Assembly (NCBI GenBank): GCA_039190385.1
Contig: JBCCYD010000187.1
Coordinates: 1-11,127, forward strand
Reading direction: 5' to 3'
DNA from: Xenococcus sp039190385
GTDB lineage: Bacteria > Cyanobacteriota > Cyanobacteriia > Cyanobacteriales > Xenococcaceae
Length of the DNA stretch: 11,127 bases
The stretch's first letter is position 1, and each line of letters begins with the position of its first letter. This document shows positions 6,200 through 11,127 of this stretch, piece by piece. The notes under the pieces are model-generated. The model did no database searches and had not been told where the DNA came from. It was given only the letters and a program-made list of their open reading frames with translations. The position numbers were made by a program, and so were the translations under genes.

Positions 6200-9100
6200 A
6201 TGATGAAGGTAATTCACGGAACTTGGATACCAGATGCTGAGGACAACTATATTCAGCCAGGTTCATTTTATCTGTGGGTTGAGACTTTACCTAGCGCCAG
6301 ACGAAAGAAGAAAAGCCAGCACCAAATTCATCCAGCCCATTTATCTAGAGATAAGTTAGAAGCATTTTTAAGTCAAGAATTAGGCATTAAAGATCCGTCG
6401 TTAAATATTCAACAAAGAATAATATCCCGATATTTTGCCTTACCAACCGCCAACAATAAACCGCTTCCCTCTCCAGAATTAATCAGGTATTTAGAAGTCG
6501 AAATTTCCGAAGAATACGAGGAATTTCAATATTGGCAAATTGACTGCTATAAAACAGTAACTACCGTTAAAACCAATTCCTATGCTACTGCCCAAGCTAT
6601 TAATATAATCAGACTGTTACAAGATATTCATTTTCTTGCCCTATACAATGCTCAAGAAATTCAACTAGGCTCAGATTTATTATTTTGGTATCACTACACC
6701 CAAGCTTTTAAAGAAATAATTCTCAAAGATCAATATATTCCTGCTTTAAAATATCGAGAAATTGAAAAAGCCAAAACTAAAAGTAAGAAAAAAGAGCAAT
6801 CATCAAAACCCTTTGAAATCTATGCTACTTGGTCAATAATCTCCGAACAATATGAAGCAAATATAGACAAATATCTCGAATATATCCCTCTAATTTGTCT
6901 AGCAGGAGCCAACTCTCCCGGTGAAGATCCTGATTTTTTTACGCCCGAAACATTATTGCGTCACTTCAGTGAATATCTGCTGCAAGATTTAGTGACACGC
7001 ACGCCGTCTACCGCAGCATTTGATAAAAAAATTGCTGATTCGTTAGTTCACTATTGTTTTTATCCTCAACAACATAATCCCTTAACTAGTAATGCCAATT
7101 TAGAAGAATATCAGCAATGGTTAGCCTGGAAACAGAAAATTACCCACACAACCCACAACTCAAACTTCAACTTATGCTTCCAATTACATTCGGCAGATCC
7201 GGACACTGTAGATAATTGGCAGATTCAGTTTTTAGTGGCCGATAAAAAAGATCCTTCTTTAAAACTAGATCTAGGTGATTACTGGTTAATGGATAAACAG
7301 GCAAAAACTGGAGTTCAAAAACAATTTGGTACCGATTTTGAAACAAATTTGCTGATAAATTTAGGCTATGCCGCGAGAATGTATCCTAAATTATGGCAAG
7401 GTATGGAAACAGCACAACCAGATAGTTTAATGCTGACCTTAATCGAAGCCTTTGAATTCCTCAAGGAACATGCCTGGGTATTAGAAGATGCGGGATTTAA
7501 GATTATTGTGCCTGCTTGGTATACTCCTGCTGGTCGCCGTCGAGCTAAAATGCGGCTGAAAGCATCTAGTAGTGGAAAATCTGAGACAAAAACAGCGAAT
7601 AAGGGCTATTTTAGGCTTGATTCCTTAGTTGAGTATCAATATGAACTAGCAATTGGTGAAGAGAAAATTAGTAAAACGGAATGGCAACAATTAGTTAATG
7701 CCAAGACTCCTTTAGTTCATTTTCGCGAACAATGGATGGAATTAGACCGCGATAAGATGCAAGAATTTCTGGAATTTTGGCAGTCTCATGGCGAGGAGAA
7801 ACCCAAAATGACTATGTTGGAATTTCTGCAACGTAGTGGTTCAGCTGGAGATGATTGGGAAGTTGAACATGATGATTTTCTCTCGGAGATGATGTCGAAA
7901 TTTGAAGATAAAAGTAAGTTTGAACCGATTGAAGATTTAGAAGAATTTCAGGGTACTTTGCGAGAATATCAAAAGCGAGGTGTTTCCTGGTTAAGTTATT
8001 TGGAACAATTGGGATTAAATGGTTGTTTAGCTGATGATATGGGATTGGGTAAAACTGTACAAGTGATTGCTAGGCTTGTTCAAGAAAGAGAGTTTGCGGG
8101 TTCAGTTCCTCCGACTTTATTAATTGCACCTACTTCTGTGGTAGGTAATTGGCTCAGAGAAATAGCTAAATTTGCAACCCATCTCCATGCTAGGGTTCAT
8201 CACGGCAGCGATCGCATTAAAGATCTAGCAAAATTTAAAACTGATTGTTCAAAACAAGATGTAATTATCACCTCTTTTACCTTGGCACGCAAGGATATCA
8301 AACTATTAAGCAGCCTGGAATGGCAACGCATTGTCTTAGATGAAGCCCAAAATATTAAAAATCCCCAAGCTGCTCAAACCAAAGCGATCCTAAAACTTTC
8401 GGCCAAACATCGTTTAGCTTTAACGGGAACTCCGGTAGAAAACCGTCTGTTGGATTTATGGTCGATATTTAATTTTCTTAATCCTGGTTACTTGGGAAAA
8501 AAGGCTCAATTTCGTAAATCTTTTGAGATTCCGATTCAAAGAGATAATAATAAAATTCAATCAACTACTCTCAAGAAATTAGTCGAACCTCTAATATTAA
8601 GACGAGTAAAAACTGATAAATCAATTATTAGTGATTTACCCGATAAAGTTGAACAAAAGCTATATACTAATCTAACTAAAGAACAGGCTTCTCTTTATGA
8701 GGCTGTGGTGAAAGATGTCGATGATAAAATTCAAAATACGGAAGGCATTGAGCGCAAAGGATTGATTTTATCGACTCTGATGAAGTTAAAACAAATTTGT
8801 AATCATCCTGCCCAATTTCTTCAAGATGGAAGTGATTTTTTACCGGGTCGTTCTCATAAGTTGAGTCGGTTGGCGGAGATGGTAGAGGAGGCGATCGCGG
8901 AGGGAGAAAGCATTTTGATTTTTAGTCAATTTACCGAAATCTGTGAGAGTTTGGAAAAACATTTGAAGCAATCTTTGCGTTGCAATACTTATTATCTTCA
9001 TGGGGGAACATCTCAGAAACGTCGGGAAAGAATGATTGCGCAATTTCAGGCGGTTGAAACGGAACCTTCAGTGTTTGTGCTTTCTCTTAAAGCTGGGGGT

Positions 9101-9394
9101 GTGGGGATTACGTTGACTAAAGCTAATCATGTATTTCATTTTGACCGTTGGTGGAATCCTGCAGTAGAAGATCAGGCAACGGATCGGGCTTTTCGGATTG
9201 GGCAGGAGAAGAATGTTTTTGTCCATAAGTTTGTGGCCATTGGGACTTTGGAGGAGAAAATAGATCAAATGATTGAGGATAAGAAAAGGGTTGCTGATGC
9301 GGTGATTGGGAGTGATGAATCTTGGTTAACGGAGTTGGATAATGATGCTTTTAAAGAATTAATTGCTTTGAATAAAACTGCAATTTTAGATTAA
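6200..9394 (+). CDS. SNF2-family DEAD/DEAH-like helicase/translocase with bacterial SNF2-associated N-terminal region
   Basis: A 1064-residue superfamily 2 ATPase. The SNF2 core starts near residue 585 (LREYQKRGVSWLSYL). Motif I is DDMGLGKT (612-619, with Lys618 binding ATP), motif II DEAQ (714-717), motif III LTGTP (741-745), and motif VI QATDRAFRIGQ (992-1002, with arginine fingers). All are intact, so the ATPase should be active. The long N-terminal half holds the bacterial SNF2-associated region, clearest around residues 420-445 (HAWVLEDAGFKIIVPAWY). Family knowledge: such proteins translocate on double-stranded DNA and remodel DNA-protein complexes; no specific partner is known here. ATGs at 6200 and 6203 are both possible, and the second gives MKVIHGTWIP, the usual family beginning. 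No clear ribosome site is present. It is followed after 35 nt by a SWIM zinc-finger gene without a terminator, so the two are probably one operon. Confidence 0.93.
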   Translation: MMKVIHGTWIPDAEDNYIQPGSFYLWVETLPSARRKKKSQHQIHPAHLSRDKLEAFLSQELGIKDPSLNIQQRIISRYFALPTANNKPLPSPELIRYLEVEISEEYEEFQYWQIDCYKTVTTVKTNSYATAQAINIIRLLQDIHFLALYNAQEIQLGSDLLFWYHYTQAFKEIILKDQYIPALKYREIEKAKTKSKKKEQSSKPFEIYATWSIISEQYEANIDKYLEYIPLICLAGANSPGEDPDFFTPETLLRHFSEYLLQDLVTRTPSTAAFDKKIADSLVHYCFYPQQHNPLTSNANLEEYQQWLAWKQKITHTTHNSNFNLCFQLHSADPDTVDNWQIQFLVADKKDPSLKLDLGDYWLMDKQAKTGVQKQFGTDFETNLLINLGYAARMYPKLWQGMETAQPDSLMLTLIEAFEFLKEHAWVLEDAGFKIIVPAWYTPAGRRRAKMRLKASSSGKSETKTANKGYFRLDSLVEYQYELAIGEEKISKTEWQQLVNAKTPLVHFREQWMELDRDKMQEFLEFWQSHGEEKPKMTMLEFLQRSGSAGDDWEVEHDDFLSEMMSKFEDKSKFEPIEDLEEFQGTLREYQKRGVSWLSYLEQLGLNGCLADDMGLGKTVQVIARLVQEREFAGSVPPTLLIAPTSVVGNWLREIAKFATHLHARVHHGSDRIKDLAKFKTDCSKQDVIITSFTLARKDIKLLSSLEWQRIVLDEAQNIKNPQAAQTKAILKLSAKHRLALTGTPVENRLLDLWSIFNFLNPGYLGKKAQFRKSFEIPIQRDNNKIQSTTLKKLVEPLILRRVKTDKSIISDLPDKVEQKLYTNLTKEQASLYEAVVKDVDDKIQNTEGIERKGLILSTLMKLKQICNHPAQFLQDGSDFLPGRSHKLSRLAEMVEEAIAEGESILIFSQFTEICESLEKHLKQSLRCNTYYLHGGTSQKRRERMIAQFQAVETEPSVFVLSLKAGGVGITLTKANHVFHFDRWWNPAVEDQATDRAFRIGQEKNVFVHKFVAIGTLEEKIDQMIEDKKRVADAVIGSDESWLTELDNDAFKELIALNKTAILD

Positions 9395-9429
9395 AAAACA
9401 ACTTGATTATATATTTTAAAAAATAAATT

Positions 9430-10269
9430 ATGGCTAAATTTAGTAGAACTTGGTGGGGAAAAGTTTTTATTGAAGCATTAGAATCTTTGACTGATTCTGG
9501 AAGATTACAAAGAGGACGTTCCTATGCCAAAGGGGGAAAAGTTAAAAGCTTTGATATTGATGGTAATCGGATTACTGCTGTGGTTAGAGGGTCAGTCAAT
9601 CCCTATTTTGGGGTTTATAAGGAACCAACTTATATAACTTCTATTGAAATTACAGCGATCGCGGAAGACCAGTGGGATTTGATTATCGATAAATTAGCCT
9701 CAAAAGCTAGTGTCATTTCTCGATTGTTATTAAACGAAGTACCGGAAAATATTGAGTCTAGTTTTTCGGAGTTGGGGTTCCATTTGTTGCCTCATGATAG
9801 CGGAGATTTTAACACCCGATGTTCTTGTCCCGATTATGCAAATCCTTGTAAACATATTGCAGGTGTTTATTATTTGGTGGCGGCACAATTGGATGAAAAT
9901 CCTTTTTTGTTATTTGAGTTGCGAGGATTATCTAAGTCAGAGTTACAGAAAAAACTGGCGCAAACACCTTTGGGGAAGGTTCTTTCAGAAGAATTAAATG
10001 CTAAAGAAGTTGCGGTGGAGCTTTCTGATTCTTTGTATACGAAGGTGGAAAAGCGATCGCGCAAAGAGCAAATTAGTGCTAGAGAATTTTGGTTAGGGAC
10101 GAAGAGATTACCTCAAACAGTTGATGTGCCAACGGCGAATAGTGTTCCCGCGATCGCGATTAAGAAAGAAGGGGATTTTCCTGCTTTTTGGCATAAAGAC
10201 AAATCTTTCATTGAAACGATGGAGGAATTATATAAACGAGTCAAAACTAAAAATCAGAAATTAATTTAA
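9430..10269 (+). CDS. SWIM zinc-finger domain protein, partner of the SNF2 ATPase
   Basis: A 279-residue protein with a canonical SWIM zinc finger: Cys131-Ser-Cys133, six residues, Cys140-Lys-His142 (CSCPDYANPCKH). The N-terminus MAKFSRTWWGKVFIEALE and the strand region VRGSVNPYFGVYKEPTY are typical of the bacterial SWIM proteins encoded beside SNF2 ATPases. SWIM domains are predicted to bind DNA or protein, and this gene pair is a recognised bacterial association; its job is not established. The C-terminus ends DFPAFWHKDKSFIETMEELY followed by a basic tail. It starts 35 nt after the SNF2 stop with no visible ribosome site. Codons for the last third of the tail region (from 10141) reappear in a diverged copy at 10903-11004. 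Confidence 0.9.
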   Translation: MAKFSRTWWGKVFIEALESLTDSGRLQRGRSYAKGGKVKSFDIDGNRITAVVRGSVNPYFGVYKEPTYITSIEITAIAEDQWDLIIDKLASKASVISRLLLNEVPENIESSFSELGFHLLPHDSGDFNTRCSCPDYANPCKHIAGVYYLVAAQLDENPFLLFELRGLSKSELQKKLAQTPLGKVLSEELNAKEVAVELSDSLYTKVEKRSRKEQISAREFWLGTKRLPQTVDVPTANSVPAIAIKKEGDFPAFWHKDKSFIETMEELYKRVKTKNQKLI

Positions 10270-10304
10270 CTTGTAGGATTTGGCTCAAGGGATAAATCGA
10301 AAGA

Positions 10305-10333
10305 TTAGCACCGCAAGTGGCATAGGTTACAAT
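10305..10333 (+). promoter_or_regulatory. Possible promoter of brnTA
   Basis: TTAGCA (10305-10310), 17 nt, then TACAAT (10328-10333). The -10 is good, the -35 moderate. The predicted start would coincide roughly with the brnT ATG at 10340, implying a leaderless toxin message, which fits the lack of any ribosome site there. Confidence 0.35.
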
Positions 10334-10339
10334 CATGAC

Positions 10340-10730
10340 ATGAAGTTTTCTTGGGATGAAGCAAAGCGTAGGAGCAATCTCCAAAAGCATAATATTGACT
10401 TTCACGACTTGGCAATTTTTATCTTTGGTGAACGAGAAATGGTCGTTCCAGCCGCGATCGCAACCGCTGAAAGTCTTATTCTTCCGTTGGTGATCACTGA
10501 ATTTTGCCAAGTCGTGTGACTTTATCGATGCTGAATATGTTTTTGAGGGACCAACCTTCACTTATGAAGATGATCGTTTCGTCTACGGTGAGCAGCGTTT
10601 CATAACACTAGGTTTACTTCAAAGTATTCCCGTTTCTATTGTACACACTGAAACCAATGAAGAAATCCGCATCATCTCCTTCCGCAAAGCAACCAAACGA
10701 GAAACAGCAATCCTCTTCCAAAATATCTGA
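10340..10730 (+). pseudogene. brnT: BrnT-family toxin gene interrupted by a 114-bp inverted-repeat element
   Basis: The 5' part encodes MKFSWDEAKRRSNLQKHNIDF, the classic BrnT beginning (WD-x-K-x-x-x-N-x-x-KH). The frame then enters foreign sequence and stops at TGA 10517-10519. From 10524 the correct BrnT frame resumes (IDAEYVFEGP ... EEIRIISFRKATKRE), ending at TGA 10728-10730. Deleting the 114-bp element plus one 7-bp target duplication (121 bp) restores an unbroken 89-residue protein, a normal BrnT length with the conserved RIIS-x-RKAT-x-x-E tail. BrnT is a ribonuclease toxin with a RelE-like fold. As it stands, only a 59-residue chimera from 10340 could be made, so the toxin is predicted dead. 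The brnA antitoxin overlaps its 3' end by 74 bases. Confidence 0.88.
10403..10516. mobile_element. 114-bp MITE-like element with 13-bp terminal inverted repeats
   Basis: The ends are CACGACTTGGCAA (10403-10415) and its exact reverse complement TTGCCAAGTCGTG (10504-10516). They are flanked by a perfect 7-bp direct repeat TGACTTT (10396-10402 and 10517-10523), the expected target-site duplication. The interior of 88 bp has no transposase and carries one HIP1 octamer (10454-10461). It is therefore a non-autonomous element needing a transposase encoded elsewhere. I do not recognise the parent insertion-sequence family. Confidence 0.9.
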
Positions 10731-10857
10731 AACAAACTGGGAGCGCCTAGCATCAATGGAAGATGATGAGATTAAACTTACCCTAGAACATCCAGAAGCA
10801 GATGTTAACCATATGGTTAACGGCGTCGTGCGGCATGGTTTGCAACATAATCAATAA
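10657..10857 (+). CDS. brnA: BrnA-family antitoxin
   Basis: A 66-residue protein starting MKKSASSPSAKQ. The core ETNWERLASMEDDEIKLTLEHP corresponds to the BrnA consensus (a W-x-R-L-x-x-M-x-D-x-x-I segment followed by an acidic stretch), and the tail ends VVRHGLQHNQ. In the family this C-terminal part is a DNA-binding ribbon-helix-helix-type element that represses the brnTA promoter, while the rest neutralises BrnT. The ATG at 10657 is chosen over an upstream in-frame TTG at 10639 because the protein then begins like relatives. The start lies inside the 3' end of brnT (74-nt overlap). It is intact although its toxin gene is broken, so it is a candidate orphan antitoxin. Confidence 0.78.
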   Translation: MKKSASSPSAKQPNEKQQSSSKISETNWERLASMEDDEIKLTLEHPEADVNHMVNGVVRHGLQHNQ

Positions 10858-10902
10858 GGAATTTATTGTAAGAAAAGATGTCACTTAGATGCGACCAAGC
10901 TT

Positions 10903-11004
10903 AGTGTTCCCGCGATCACGATTAAGAAAGAGGGAGATTTTCCTGCTTTTTGGCATAAGGACAAATCTTTTATTGAAACAATGGAGGCATTGGTGACAAC
11001 TTAA
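10903..11004 (+). pseudogene. Diverged 3'-end fragment of a SWIM zinc-finger protein gene
   Basis: This stretch encodes SVPAITIKKEGDFPAFW and then HKDKSFIETMEALVTT before a TAA at 11002-11004. It matches the SWIM gene tail at 10141-10226, with roughly six differences over the first 82 bases, about five of them synonymous, and diverges afterwards. No start codon, zinc finger or upstream domain is present, so it is a remnant. The synonymous pattern says the copy diverged while still part of a functional protein. Upstream similarity may extend weakly a few codons. Confidence 0.85.
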
Positions 11005-11127
11005 GCTGAAATAGCAGTTGTCAAGGGGATTTGAGAATTTGGCGAAAAGAAGAAATCCTCTTGATTCTTTTGTCGGTCAGGGAACGGAGCAATGATCAGT
11101 CGAACACGCGGTTTTCGGATAGATTTA
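11005..11127 (+). other. Right edge; possible start of a gene running off the window
   Basis: An ATG at 11092-11094 with AGGGA and GGAG upstream opens MISRTRGFRIDL and is still open at the window end. It overlaps the TGA (11093-11095) of a short preceding frame that ends NPLDSFVGQGTEQ. This ATGA overlap is typical of coupled genes, but the upstream frame has no start codon here and only about two dozen codons after a stop, so it may be a remnant. I do not recognise either peptide. Confidence 0.25.

Noticed and set aside
10280..10339. Upstream TTG-initiated extension of brnT
   Set aside because: The added 20 codons do not resemble BrnT. The ATG at 10340 gives the normal family N-terminus.
10247..10561. 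Minus-strand open frame of 104 codons across the brnT region
   Set aside because: It runs antisense through the SWIM 3' end, brnT and the inserted element; no recognisable domain.
1..11127. tRNA, rRNA, CRISPR array, integrase or transposase genes
   Set aside because: None was seen on either strand; the inserted element at 10403-10516 carries no coding capacity of its own.

Overview
The window looks like part of a cyanobacterial chromosome. The base composition is AT-rich, yet the octamer GCGATCGC (HIP1, a cyanobacterial hallmark) occurs about 15 times in 11.1 kb. A gene for the photosystem II assembly protein Psb34 lies at the left end. The genus cannot be fixed from the sequence alone.

Layout. 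(1) 1-522: a gene-free left edge, then psb34 on the minus strand with a clear terminator and a promoter carrying a near-perfect HLR1 (RpaB-type) site over its predicted start point. (2) 806-1257: a compact hicB-hicA toxin-antitoxin pair, minus strand. (3) 1383-4018: a minus-strand operon of a sodium:solute symporter, a frameshifted DUF2283 gene and a PfkB-family sugar kinase. This looks like an uptake-and-phosphorylation unit of unknown substrate. (4) 4117-6054: a 645-residue leucine-rich-repeat-variant (LRV) solenoid protein, minus strand. (5) 6200-10269: divergent from it, a plus-strand pair of a large SNF2-family helicase-like ATPase and a SWIM zinc-finger protein, a recurrent bacterial pairing. 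(6) 10340-10857: a brnT-brnA toxin-antitoxin module whose toxin gene is cut by a 114-bp non-coding element with 13-bp terminal inverted repeats and a 7-bp target duplication. (7) 10903-11004: a diverged second copy of the 3' end of the SWIM gene, so brnTA sits between two SWIM gene tails.

The most interesting part is the right end. A miniature inverted-repeat element can be excised on paper to restore a perfect 89-codon brnT, and the duplicated SWIM tail looks like the footprint of insertion or recombination. A second small palindromic insertion appears to have frameshifted the DUF2283 gene. A 37-bp terminator-bearing repeat flanks the psb34-hicBA segment. Together these show a locus shaped by small mobile repeats and toxin-antitoxin turnover around otherwise ordinary genes.
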